Below are positions 51,801-60,471 of a DNA stretch of 64,000 nucleotides, one piece after another. Within the stretch, counting starts at the first letter, position 1. Each line of letters starts with the position of its first letter. This DNA comes from DAOPZC01 sp035353175 (GTDB lineage Bacteria > Verrucomicrobiota > Kiritimatiellia > RFP12 > UBA1067). The notes under the pieces are model-generated. The model was not told where the DNA came from, searched no databases, and was given only the letters and a program-made list of their open reading frames with translations. The stretch covers positions 25,027-89,026 of the forward strand of contig DAOPZC010000013.1 of NCBI GenBank assembly GCA_035353175.1, written 5' to 3'. A program made the translations under genes and the position numbers.

Positions 51801-52092
51801 CCGCCTCGCCGAGGCGGTGACGGCGAAGGAGGTGCGGGCGCTGCGCGGCGAACTCGCCGACCGCTACGGCAAGCCGCCGGAGGCGGTGCTGCGGCTGCTG
51901 CGCCTGGCCGAGCTGCGGGTGCAGGCGGCGCAGAAGAAGATCGGGCGCATCGAGACGCGGGATAACAAAGTTTATCTCTATCGCCAGCGCGAACGTTCGC
52001 CGCTGCTCGTCAAGGGCCGTTTGCCGGTTCTGAAAGGCAAAGACGCGGAGCAGCGTTTCGCCTGTATCTTCCACGCCCTTGAGGCGGTGTGA
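48877..52092 (+). CDS. mfd: Transcription-repair coupling factor Mfd
   Basis: A 1071-residue Mfd. The N-terminal UvrB-like region is followed by the RNA-polymerase interaction domain ('LEAGDLVVHVDHGIGRFLG'), the RecG-like helicase with Walker A 'GDAGYGKTEIAMRAAF' and DEEQ box 'IIDEEQRFGV', the TRG-like helicase region ('RRGRVGRSSQKGFAWLL'-like motif, here QLRGRVGRSSQKG) and the C-terminal UvrA-interaction domain. Mfd releases stalled RNA polymerase and recruits UvrA. GTG 48877 begins the conserved sequence and has no Shine-Dalgarno. Confidence 0.97.
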   Translation: MSSLSQRFTALLTPALPDKAMCLAAPALPGAAAALTAAALAHKAPARFALAVTAGPAELERVYGDLCALGRDSGVMPALFPQQMEEDKETAGTRLRIIKMLRPDAPEAPRHATVLVTSLQALLQHAPDPDAVEEASVHLRVGAHYPFDALVSQLVAAGYERAADVDAPGRLAVRGGLLDVWPPATPAPWRAEFFDTELESLRTFDPATQCSVEKGESVWLPPCSEDDLATVQLVDLLPSAAAVLWLDHDRIRAGTLFPPEGISKPLSWEALAARVAARAPWLQLFSGDPPPARTPALALEIAALPGLAELGAGEAHHPELLAQARQRLLADLGRRADAGESVIVCADTAGTCELLARELGADTRVLIRRAALSGGFSLAGLTVAAQPDLYAVRKQALRRPQASAAVRGGRVENAADLEAGDLVVHVDHGIGRFLGSTEVEVDGQRSEVFTIEYAEGAKLHVPVSHAHLLSRYVGVAGHRVKLHRLGGKRWTREKADAERAVADLAAALLDTQARRQVVEGLAFNPEPVWMSEFEAAFPYQETDDQEKVIADVKRDMAASRPMDRLICGDAGYGKTEIAMRAAFISVMNGRQVAVLVPTTVLAEQHYETFTDRMAAYPVKIDVVSRFHTHAKRKRILADVRNGRVDIVIGTHALLGSDVTFQNLGLLIIDEEQRFGVTHKERLKQVRQVVDVLTLSATPIPRTLYMSMTGARDMSLLQTPPRERVAVETKVARDSDAVVRSAIRQELNRGGQAYFLYNRVVTIGLMQHRLERLVPEARIAVAHGQMPANTLARIMREFEAGEIDVLLCTTIVESGLDIPRANTMLVHRADRFGIADLYQLRGRVGRSSQKGFAWLLLPEYGHVDEDARQRIAALQKHSGLGAGFNLALRDLEIRGAGNLLGAAQSGHIAAIGFGLYCQLLRRTIARLKGDAPPLLVDVDLALDFLDLSPGTVDPDRSACLPYAYVEDEAHRMILHRRLAEAVTAKEVRALRGELADRYGKPPEAVLRLLRLAELRVQAAQKKIGRIETRDNKVYLYRQRERSPLLVKGRLPVLKGKDAEQRFACIFHALEAV

Positions 52093-52099
52093 TCCCAAC

Positions 52100-52155
52100 T
52101 TGTGCGGATAATGTACACATTTTAATTGCCCGTTTACAAGACATGTTAAAACGGG
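52100..52155 (+). promoter_or_regulatory. Promoter plus operator candidate for the sugar module
   Basis: TTGTGC (52100-52105) and TAATTG (52123-52128) are 17 bases apart. Immediately downstream, CCCGTTT (52129-52135) and AAACGGG (52149-52155) form a perfect dyad over the expected transcription start, the classical position for a repressor such as a LacI-type protein. A 205-base gap separates mfd from the first module gene. Confidence 0.4.
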
Positions 52156-52297
52156 AAGCGTACGATTGGGCCATATCCTAAAAAATGGGATTCAGGAACG
52201 GATGCTTTACAAGGCGCTGCCGTTATCTTGGGTTGCCGCAGGACGGAAAAGCGGCGAACGCGGATGAGGGCTAACGTCGGAAAACAGGGAGGCGAGG

Positions 52298-53557
52298 ATG
52301 AGCGTGCAGTCTGTGAAGGGATTGAAGACGGTCAGCACCAACGTGGGCAGCTTTGCCAACGCGGCGCTGAATGAGGGAAACGGCGTGTTGCGGCTGGCGC
52401 CGAACTGGGTGCCCCGCGCTTTCTGCTATCCCGGTCGCCGGCTGAAACTGCACCCGGATGACCTGTTCGCTTTCGGCCTTAACCGCGGCGGCATCGATGA
52501 GCGCTGGTTCGGCTCCACGACCGAGGCGGCGAACGAGGGACGCGTGCCGGACGAAGGCCTCAGCTATGTGGTCTTCGAGAACAAGCGGGCGCTGCTGCGC
52601 GATGTGGTGGCCGAGCTCGGCGCCATGGCGGTCGGCCCAAAGATTTGGAAGAAATACCGTCGCTGGCCGGTCTACAGCAAATTCTTCGACAACCTCGGTC
52701 CGCTTCCGCACCACCTTCATCAGGACGACAAGCTGGCGAAGCTGGTGGGCCAGGACGGCAAGCCGGAGTCGTATTACTTCCCGCCGCAGCACAACAACCT
52801 CGGCGCGCGTTTCCCCTACACGTTCTTCGGCCTGGTTCCGGGCACCACCAAGGCGGACATCGTCAGGTGCCTCGAGCGCTGGAACAAGGGCGACAACGGC
52901 ATCACCGACATTTCGCAGGCCTATCGTCTGAAGGTCGGCACCGGCTGGTTCGTCCCGCCGAACGTCCTGCACGCGCCGGGCTCGCTCTGCACGTACGAGC
53001 CGCAGTGGGGCTCGGATGTGTTCGCGATGTTCCAGAACCTGGTGGACGAGAACTACGTCCCGTGGTCGCTGCTGGTCAAGGATGTGCCCAAGGCGAAGCA
53101 GCATGATTTGGACTTCATCGCCGGCATGGTCGATCTCAAGGAGAACACCGATCCTCACTTTTACAAGAACCACTTCCTCGAGCCGGTCTTGTCGAGCGGC
53201 TCCGAGGATGACGGGTATCTGGACTACTGGATCAACTACGGCCGCGTGAAGGGCTGGCAGTGCGTGACCGCGAAGCGCCTCACCGTCATGCCCGGCCGGA
53301 CGTGCACGGTCAAGGACAACGGCGCGTACTGCCTGATCGCGGTGCAGGGCGAAGGCACGATCAACGGCCAGCGCATGTCCAGCCCCAACATGATCCGCTT
53401 CCACGACATCACGGAAGACGAATTTTTCGTGGTGCATGATGCGGCGCGCGCGGGCGTGGTCTACGAGAACACGTCGGCGTCCGAGCCGCTGGAGATCCTG
53501 CGCTACTTCGGGCCCGAGGTGAATCCGGACGCGCCGGAGATCGGAGGAAACAAATGA
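52298..53557 (+). CDS. Cupin-fold protein, phosphomannose-isomerase-like
   Basis: A 419-residue protein with two cupin-like barrels. The first carries a metal-type cluster 'LPHHLHQDD' and 'GWFVPPNVLHAPGSLCTYEPQ'; the second has 'LTVMPGRTCTVKDNGAYCLIAVQGEGTINGQ'. This matches class I mannose-6-phosphate-isomerase-like or sugar-binding cupins annotated in PVC bacteria. No signal peptide is seen. It starts a co-directional sugar gene set and overlaps the TIM-barrel gene by ATGA. The substrate is unknown; isomerisation of a hexose or uronate is plausible. Confidence 0.7.
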   Translation: MSVQSVKGLKTVSTNVGSFANAALNEGNGVLRLAPNWVPRAFCYPGRRLKLHPDDLFAFGLNRGGIDERWFGSTTEAANEGRVPDEGLSYVVFENKRALLRDVVAELGAMAVGPKIWKKYRRWPVYSKFFDNLGPLPHHLHQDDKLAKLVGQDGKPESYYFPPQHNNLGARFPYTFFGLVPGTTKADIVRCLERWNKGDNGITDISQAYRLKVGTGWFVPPNVLHAPGSLCTYEPQWGSDVFAMFQNLVDENYVPWSLLVKDVPKAKQHDLDFIAGMVDLKENTDPHFYKNHFLEPVLSSGSEDDGYLDYWINYGRVKGWQCVTAKRLTVMPGRTCTVKDNGAYCLIAVQGEGTINGQRMSSPNMIRFHDITEDEFFVVHDAARAGVVYENTSASEPLEILRYFGPEVNPDAPEIGGNK

Positions 53558-54600
53558 GCAACGTCTTCCCGAAACTGCACAACGCCACGTGGCCCGGCGT
53601 GGTCGGCAAGGGCCCCGGCACGCCGGAGCCCGCCATCGACCTGCAGACCATGATCGACCTGACCGCCGCCGCTGAAGTGAACGGCGTGAAGTTCGACGGC
53701 GTCGACCTCTTCCTCTGCGCGCCGCACGTGGACATCGACTCGACGGACGACGACCTCGCCCGCCTCGCCGACACGGTGCGCGCCAAAGGACTCGAGATCG
53801 GTTCGCTGGTGGCGCCCGTCTGGGGGCCGGCCGGCGGCGGCTCGGCTTTCGGCGATGCGTCCGAACGTGCGCGGTTCGTCGAGCAGGTGCGCAAGGCCTG
53901 CCGCATCGGACAGAAGCTGCGCGAGCTGGGCGTCCGGCCCTCCGGCGTGGTCCGCATCGATTCGTCGGGCGGCGTCGCCGACTGGGCCAAGGATCCGGCC
54001 GGAAACACGAAGCTGATCATCGACACCTTCTCCAAAGCCTGCGATGTGGCGGAGGGGTACGGCGAGTGGCTGGCCGCGGAGGGCGAGATCTGCTGGGGCG
54101 GCATGCACTCGTGGCAGGCGATGGTGGACGTGCTCGAAGGCGTCGACCGGCCCAAGACGCTGGGGTTCCAGGCCGACATGGCGCACACGCTGCTCTACCT
54201 GCTCGGCTATAACGCGCCGGAGGCTCGGCTTGTTCCCGAGACGTTCGACTGGAGCGACACCGCAACCTTCCGCGATGCCTACGTCAAACTTGCGGCGGCG
54301 CTGCGGCCGTGGACCATCGACTTCCACGTCGCGCAGAACGACGCCACGGTCAAAGGGCAGGGGACGCACGACAAGACCGGACGGCACTGCCTGCCGAACG
54401 ATCCGAACGGCAAGCTGGACATCACGTGGTGCGCGGGGCAGTGGTTGCGCGACGAGCACAGCGAGCCGACGCGGACCATCCGTCATCTCTGCTGGGACGG
54501 CTGCATGTTCACCAACGAGGTGATGATGAAGCCTGCAACCTGGAACTCGATTCTGGGTGCCATGATCAACGTGCGCGATGCCCACGGCTGGCGCGAATAA
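53554..54600 (+). CDS. Sugar phosphate isomerase/epimerase-like TIM-barrel protein
   Basis: A 348-residue xylose-isomerase-like TIM barrel. 'GVKFDGVDLFLCAPHVDIDS', 'LEIGSLVAPVWG', 'VRIDSSGG', 'ICWGGMHSW', 'GFQADMAHTL' (metal ligands Asp and His) and 'IDFHVAQND' are spaced like the metal sites of the family. It overlaps the preceding cupin gene by 4 bases, suggesting a shared pathway. It may isomerise or epimerise an inosose, uronate or ketose; not decidable here. Confidence 0.75.
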   Translation: MSNVFPKLHNATWPGVVGKGPGTPEPAIDLQTMIDLTAAAEVNGVKFDGVDLFLCAPHVDIDSTDDDLARLADTVRAKGLEIGSLVAPVWGPAGGGSAFGDASERARFVEQVRKACRIGQKLRELGVRPSGVVRIDSSGGVADWAKDPAGNTKLIIDTFSKACDVAEGYGEWLAAEGEICWGGMHSWQAMVDVLEGVDRPKTLGFQADMAHTLLYLLGYNAPEARLVPETFDWSDTATFRDAYVKLAAALRPWTIDFHVAQNDATVKGQGTHDKTGRHCLPNDPNGKLDITWCAGQWLRDEHSEPTRTIRHLCWDGCMFTNEVMMKPATWNSILGAMINVRDAHGWRE

Positions 54601-54609
54601 CCCCGGAGC

Positions 54610-54636
54610 GGATGAGTCGACCAGCTCGACTCATCC
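54610..54636 (+). other. Perfect hairpin inside the sugar operon
   Basis: GGATGAGTCGA and TCGACTCATCC form an 11-bp perfect stem with a 5-base loop, in the 78 bases between the TIM-barrel and the Gfo/Idh genes. No T-run follows. It may cap or protect one part of a processed polycistronic mRNA. Confidence 0.5.
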
Positions 54637-54678
54637 AGCCTCCTCCTCGACGTCTTCGAACCCCATAAGGATTTTTTT

Positions 54679-55821
<1,143 letters not shown>

Positions 55822-55941
55822 GACTGCGGCCAGGAGCGTCATCCGTCGCGTGTGGGCGCGGCGCGTGCGGGGAAACCCGCGTGCGCCGCGCCGCCGTTTT
55901 CCGGGGCGGCGCGTACGGGTTTCGACTCCGCCGGCCTGCGT

Positions 55942-55960
55942 AAAAATGATAATCATTATG
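55942..55960 (+). promoter_or_regulatory. Fur box-like palindrome
   Basis: The 19-base site matches the Fur consensus GATAATGATAATCATTATC at 16 positions; the inner 15 bases are a perfect match. It lies about 100 bases before the MFS transporter gene. A further 11-base dyad GTGAT-C-ATCAC follows near 56000. Zur or PerR-type regulators bind similar but distinct sites. Confidence 0.7.
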
Positions 55961-56058
55961 CGCAAAAGGCGCTAGTTTTCCGTCGACCATTCGGCTATTG
56001 TGATCATCACTTAACGAGGCGCTGTTGGTACGGCGCCGCATCCTAACCGGAGGAACGT

Positions 56059-57342
56059 ATGGGCAGCCCAATCCACCCGCTCAAGACCGAGGAAGCGCCG
56101 CCATCCTACAAGTGGCAGCTGGTTGCGCTGCTGTGTGTGGCCTTTTTCCTGAACCAGGGGAACCGGCAGATCTACAGCACGGTGTTGACGCAGATCAAGG
56201 CGGCGACGGCGGCCGGGGGATTGGGGCTCTCGGATGTTCAGGCGGGAATGGTCGCATCGGTCTTCATCGCGTGTTACGGTCTTTGCGTTCCGCTCGCCGG
56301 TTTTCTGGGCGACCGCCTGCGCCGCAAATGGCAGGTCCTGTTCAGCCTTTTGGTCTTCAGCATCGGCACGCTGTTGACCGGACTCGGCGGCGGGCTCGCC
56401 GCCCTGATCGTTTTCTATGGCATCGTGTTCGGCGCCGGCGAGGCGTTCTACTATCCGCCCGCCACCTCGCTGATGGGACAGTTCCACGATAAGAGCCGGG
56501 CGACGGCCTTTTCGATCCATCAGTCGGCGCTCTATCTCGGCATCATGTTCAGCGGATATTTCTCGGGGTATCTGGCGCGCACGATGGAAATGAAATGGCG
56601 CGCGCCGTTCTTGATTTTCGGCGCGGCGGGCATCGTCTGGTCGGTTGTCGTTCTGCTCCTCATGCGCGACACCCCCAACCAGAAGCCGGCCGCCGGGGCG
56701 GTGGCGCGCGTGTCGGTCCGCGAGACGCTGGCGCACATCCTGAGCAAGCGTTCGGCCCTGATGCTGGCGCTGGCCTTTGGCTGTATGGTCTATGTGGACG
56801 TCGGGTTCAAAACCTGGACGCCCACGTTCCTGATCGAGAAATTCGGTTTCTCGCCGGAAAAGGCTGGCTTTTCGGCGGTCTTTTATCACTTTGTCTGTGC
56901 GTTCGCGGGGGTCATGGCCGGCGGCCGGCTGACCGACCGGCTGGCGGCGAGCCGCAAAACCATCCGCTTCGAGGCGAATATCTGGGGGCTGCTGCTGGGA
57001 GCGCCATTCATTTACCTGATGACGCGGGGGGCGTCGGAGTGGTTCTGCTTCGCGATGCTCGGACTCTTCGGCTTCTTCCGCGGCATTTACGACTCCAACC
57101 TGTTTGCCTCGCTGTTCGATGTGATCAAGCCGCAGTACCGCGCCACGGCAACCGGCCTGATGCTCTCTTTCGCCTTTCTGGTGGGCTCGTTCTCGCCGAC
57201 GGTGCTGGGCTTCCTCAAATCGCGGTTCGGCCTGTCGTTCGGGCTCGCCTCGCTCTCCGTTGCCTACGTGCTGGGCGGCGCCATCATTCTGATCGCCTGC
57301 GCGCTGTTTTTCAGAAAAGACTATGAAGAGGCAAAAGCATGA
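56059..57342 (+). CDS. MFS transporter, probable sugar/uronate importer
   Basis: A 427-residue major-facilitator protein with about 12 membrane spans. The 'GFLGDRLRRKWQ' loop between spans 2 and 3 and 'GGRLTDRLAASRK' in the second half are the MFS signatures. The family looks closest to hexuronate/glycerol-phosphate-type (ACS) members. GGAGGAACG precedes the ATG; the stop overlaps the GH10 gene by ATGA, so import and hydrolysis are translationally coupled. The upstream Fur-like site is an odd feature for a sugar carrier. Confidence 0.86.
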   Translation: MGSPIHPLKTEEAPPSYKWQLVALLCVAFFLNQGNRQIYSTVLTQIKAATAAGGLGLSDVQAGMVASVFIACYGLCVPLAGFLGDRLRRKWQVLFSLLVFSIGTLLTGLGGGLAALIVFYGIVFGAGEAFYYPPATSLMGQFHDKSRATAFSIHQSALYLGIMFSGYFSGYLARTMEMKWRAPFLIFGAAGIVWSVVVLLLMRDTPNQKPAAGAVARVSVRETLAHILSKRSALMLALAFGCMVYVDVGFKTWTPTFLIEKFGFSPEKAGFSAVFYHFVCAFAGVMAGGRLTDRLAASRKTIRFEANIWGLLLGAPFIYLMTRGASEWFCFAMLGLFGFFRGIYDSNLFASLFDVIKPQYRATATGLMLSFAFLVGSFSPTVLGFLKSRFGLSFGLASLSVAYVLGGAIILIACALFFRKDYEEAKA

Positions 57343-58694
57343 AATTCGTGACGTTTTCGATGGCGGCCCTCGCTTCCGTCGGCTGCATAGGGATGGCGCA
57401 GGCCGAGCTGCCGGAGGCGTATTGCAAGGCGTGGCACGATCCCGCGCTGATGAAACGGATCGACGCCGGCATCGAGCGTAACCGCAAAGGCGACGTCACG
57501 CTCCGCGTGGTGGATGCGGCGGGCCGGCCGGTGCCGGGCGCCGCCGTGTCCATCCGGCAGAAGACCCACGATTTCCTATTCGGCTGCAACGCCTTTGTGC
57601 TGGGGCAGCTTGAGACGCCCGGGCTGAACCGGCAGTATGAGGAGACCTTCGCCCGGATCTGCAACTTCGCGACCGTCCCGGTTTATTGGAAAGGCACGGA
57701 GCCGGAGCGGGACGTCCTGCGCTATCAGGAGGGGGGCGAGGAGATCTGGCGCCGCCCGCCGGTGGACCGCTTCATTCCTTTCGGCAAGAAGTACGGCCTG
57801 ACGCTGAAAGCGCACCCGATGCTCTGGCACGAGCATAATCCGGACTGGCTGCCCAAAGACCCTGAGGCGCTCAAAGCCCTCTACCGGAAGCGCTTCAAGG
57901 AGCTCGCCGGGCGCTATGCCAAGGACATCGCGATCTGGGAGGTGACCAACGAATCGACCGGCTGCCACAAGACCTACCCGCTCTATTCCGAAGACCGCGC
58001 CTATGTCGCCTGGGCACTCCGGGAAGCCGCGCCGCTGTTCGACGGCAGCCATCGGCTGATGATCAACGATTTCACGCAGTTCAACGAGCGGCTCCCTGCG
58101 GAGAACGCCTACTACAAGCAGCTCAAGGGCTTGCTGGACCAGGGCCTGCGCATCGACGGTATCGGCCTGCAGTTCCACATCTGGTTCGAGCCGCAGCTCA
58201 TGGCGCGGCACTTGGCGGCGGAACGTTATCTTCCGAACCGGCTGCTGGACGTTTATGAGGCGTTCGCCGCGTTCAACCGTCCGCTCTATATCACGGAAAT
58301 CACGGTGCCGACGCCGCCGGGCGAGGACGGCGAGGCCATTCAGGCCGAGGTGGTGAAGAACCTGTACCGGCTCTGGTTCAGCGCGCCGGCCATGGCGGGC
58401 GTCACCTACTGGAATCTGGGCGACAGCATGGCGCACGACAAGGAGAATACGGCCGCGGCGGGACTGATCGACAAGGGCTTGAAGCCCAAGGCGTCCTACC
58501 GCGCGCTGGACGAGCTGATCAACCGCGTCTGGCGCAGCCATGCCGAAGGCACGGCCGACGCGGCCGGCGTGCTTAAATTCCGGGGCTTTTATGGCGCGTA
58601 TGACGTGACGGTCACGCGCGATGGCGTTACGACGGCACGGCCGCTGCACCTATCAAAAGGCGGGGCCGCAGAACAGCGCATCGTTTTGAACTGA
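57339..58694 (+). CDS. GH10 endo-1,4-beta-xylanase-like enzyme
   Basis: A 451-residue secreted enzyme. After a signal peptide ending 'MAQA' comes an Ig-like/unique segment ('VTLRVVDAAGRPVPGAAV'), then the GH10 barrel: 'FLFGCNAFVL', 'GLTLKAHPMLWHE', 'IWEVTNEST' with the acid/base Glu, 'GLQFHIWFEP' and 'LYITEITVP' with the nucleophile Glu. A short C-terminal beta segment follows. The loop 'WHEHNPDW' matches xylanase subsite residues. It is coupled to the MFS gene, so xylo-oligosaccharides are the likely target. Confidence 0.88.
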   Translation: MKFVTFSMAALASVGCIGMAQAELPEAYCKAWHDPALMKRIDAGIERNRKGDVTLRVVDAAGRPVPGAAVSIRQKTHDFLFGCNAFVLGQLETPGLNRQYEETFARICNFATVPVYWKGTEPERDVLRYQEGGEEIWRRPPVDRFIPFGKKYGLTLKAHPMLWHEHNPDWLPKDPEALKALYRKRFKELAGRYAKDIAIWEVTNESTGCHKTYPLYSEDRAYVAWALREAAPLFDGSHRLMINDFTQFNERLPAENAYYKQLKGLLDQGLRIDGIGLQFHIWFEPQLMARHLAAERYLPNRLLDVYEAFAAFNRPLYITEITVPTPPGEDGEAIQAEVVKNLYRLWFSAPAMAGVTYWNLGDSMAHDKENTAAAGLIDKGLKPKASYRALDELINRVWRSHAEGTADAAGVLKFRGFYGAYDVTVTRDGVTTARPLHLSKGGAAEQRIVLN

Positions 58695-58714
58695 TAAGAA
58701 GTCGAAGGGTGAAG

Positions 58715-59506
58715 ATGATGAATCAAGAAAATCAGAAAAGTGTGAAGGAATCCTATTCGCTGGCGGGCCATCGGGCGCTGGTGACCGGTTCGGCCCGCGG
58801 GATCGGGCGGGCGATCGCCCGCGCGCTGGCCGAGTGTGGCGCGACGGTCGCGGTGCACGGTGTGCGGCCGAGCGATGCGCTTGACCAGTCGCTGGCGGAT
58901 GTCCGGGCCTTTTCGCCGAAGAGTGCGGCGGTGACCGGCGATCTGAGCGAGCTGGGGATCGCGGCGAAGCTCGTGGCGGCGGCGACGGCCGCGATCGGCG
59001 CGCCGGATATCCTGATCGCCAACGCGTCGGTCCAGTTCCGGCGGCCATGGCTGGAGATTTCCGAGTCTGAGGCCTTGCTCCAGATGCAGGTCAACTTCCA
59101 TGCCACTTTTCAGCTCTTCCAAGCGGTTTATCCCGCGATGCGTCAGCAGCACTGGGGCCGTCTGATCTCGGTCGGCAGCGTGCAGGAGGTGCGGCCGCAC
59201 AGCGAGATGCCGATCTACGCCGCCAGCAAATCGGCGCTCGAGAACCTGGTGCGGAACCTGGCCAAGCAGACCGGTATCGACGGCGTCACCGTGAACAATA
59301 TCTGCCCGGGCGTGTTCGCGACCGACCGGAATGCCGAGGCCTTGAACAATCCCGCCTATGCGGAAAAGGTGCGGAACGGCATTCCCATCCGCGACTTCGC
59401 GCAGCCGGAAGACGCGGCGGGGACGGCGGTGTTGCTGTGCTCGGAAGCGGGACGGTACATTACGGGCACGACCATCCGCATCGACGGCGGTATGGGGATT
59501 GCGTAG
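58715..59506 (+). CDS. Short-chain dehydrogenase/reductase (SDR)
   Basis: A 263-residue classical SDR. The NAD(P) loop is 'VTGSARGIGRA', 'GDLSE' follows, the active site has Ser in 'ISVGSVQEV' and Tyr-x3-Lys in 'IYAASKSAL', and 'IRIDGGMGIA' ends the fold. AAGG is about 6 bases before ATG 58715; earlier GTG and a second ATG are possible. The gene lies 20 bases after the GH10 gene and belongs to the module; a sugar or sugar acid ketone is the likely substrate. Confidence 0.88.
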   Translation: MMNQENQKSVKESYSLAGHRALVTGSARGIGRAIARALAECGATVAVHGVRPSDALDQSLADVRAFSPKSAAVTGDLSELGIAAKLVAAATAAIGAPDILIANASVQFRRPWLEISESEALLQMQVNFHATFQLFQAVYPAMRQQHWGRLISVGSVQEVRPHSEMPIYAASKSALENLVRNLAKQTGIDGVTVNNICPGVFATDRNAEALNNPAYAEKVRNGIPIRDFAQPEDAAGTAVLLCSEAGRYITGTTIRIDGGMGIA

Positions 59507-59510
59507 AGAA

Positions 59511-59554
59511 GTTCTAAAGTACTAAAGTTGAGAGTTCAAAAGTTCGGGAGTTTC
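59511..59554 (+). repeat. Degenerate octamer tandem repeat (intergenic)
   Basis: Five to six units of about 8 bases, each like AAAGTTCN/GAGTTCAA, fill the 53-base gap before the RraA-like gene. They end just before its start codon, which has no clear Shine-Dalgarno sequence. Confidence 0.55.
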
Positions 59555-59559
59555 GAAAA

Positions 59560-60315
59560 ATGAGCGAGCAAAAAGAAGAAGGACTGCTTCAGAAAGAAGC
59601 GAAGATGATGAAGTTGGAGAAGCTGATCGCCGCGCGCGAGGGCATCTCCAAGAAAGAGTTCCCGGTCCCGGTGAAAGAGATGCTGGCCCGCTATGAGCAG
59701 CTGTACACCGGTGCCATCAGCGACGTGCTGCGCGAGTTCGCACTGCTCGACCAGTCGCTGCCCGGCCACCTGCGCCCGCTGCGCGACAGCGATGTGGTGG
59801 CGGGCATCGCCTTCACGGTCAAAAGCGCCCCGAACGTGAAGATCACGGGCGAGATGACCTTCCGCACGCAGATGCTCGACGAGATGGGCGCCGACACGTT
59901 TGTGGTCTGGGACACCTCGAACGACGAGAAGGCGACGCTGTGGGGCGGGGTGATGACCGCGACGGCGTACGGCAAGGGCGTGAAGGCGGCCTGCATCGAC
60001 GGCGGCATCCGCGACACCAAGCAGATCTTGGAGAAGCCCTTCCCCGTTTACTACAAACACCGCATTCCCAACGGCTCGCTCGGCCGCTGCCTGATCACGC
60101 ACTACCAGATCCCGATCAAGATCGGCGACGTGGTGATCAAGCCCGGCGACGTGATCTTCGCGGACTGCGACGGCGTGGTCTGCATTCCGCGCGACATCGC
60201 CTACGACGTGCTGGTGCGCGCCGAGGAGATCCGCGAGAACGAGAAGAAGATCTTCGGCTGGGTCGCCAAGGGCGAGACCATTCACGAGATCACCGAAAAG
60301 GGCGGGTATTTCTGA
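59560..60315 (+). CDS. RraA-like/dimethylmenaquinone methyltransferase-fold protein
   Basis: A 251-residue RraA-fold protein. 'GIAFTVKSAP', 'VWDTSNDEKATLWGGVMTATA', 'AACIDGGIRDTKQI' (binding the divalent metal and acid substrate) and 'GDVIFADCDGVVCIP' are visible. Relatives are 4-hydroxy-2-oxoglutarate or 4-carboxy-4-hydroxy-2-oxoadipate aldolases, as well as the RNase E inhibitor RraA; an aldolase of a sugar-acid pathway fits this neighbourhood. The N-terminus is about 30 residues longer and charged. The repeat run stands where a ribosome-binding site would be. Confidence 0.8.
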   Translation: MSEQKEEGLLQKEAKMMKLEKLIAAREGISKKEFPVPVKEMLARYEQLYTGAISDVLREFALLDQSLPGHLRPLRDSDVVAGIAFTVKSAPNVKITGEMTFRTQMLDEMGADTFVVWDTSNDEKATLWGGVMTATAYGKGVKAACIDGGIRDTKQILEKPFPVYYKHRIPNGSLGRCLITHYQIPIKIGDVVIKPGDVIFADCDGVVCIPRDIAYDVLVRAEEIRENEKKIFGWVAKGETIHEITEKGGYF

Positions 60316-60323
60316 GACTGCGG

Positions 60324-60355
60324 AGGGTTGAACGGTTCAAGGGTTCACGGTTCAG
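60324..60355 (+). repeat. Degenerate octamer tandem repeat (intergenic)
   Basis: Four units of 7-8 bases resembling ACGGTTCA/AGGGTTCA in the 156-base gap before the second GH10 gene. They recall the repeat at 59511-59554 and are probably the same repeat type. Confidence 0.5.
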
Positions 60356-60421
60356 CGGCTGGGTGAACGGCCGTTGGCGTGAATCGCGTTTGCCGCCCGC
60401 GGCCAGGGCCGGGAAAGGTAG

Positions 60422-60442
60422 GGCGGGTTCTCCGAACCCGCC
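60422..60442 (+). terminator. Short perfect hairpin before the second GH10 gene
   Basis: GGCGGGTTC and GAACCCGCC form a 9-bp stem with a 3-base loop, followed by GTTTGC. Only a short T-run follows, so it is a weak terminator or an mRNA-processing hairpin ahead of the GH10 gene. Confidence 0.4.
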
Positions 60443-60471
60443 GTTTGCTCACGCATAAAGAGGGGGAAAGC

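Noticed and set aside
48889..52098. A 1069-codon open frame on the minus strand opposite mfd
   Set aside because: Complete overlap with a well-conserved Mfd and no recognisable motif; a codon-bias shadow.
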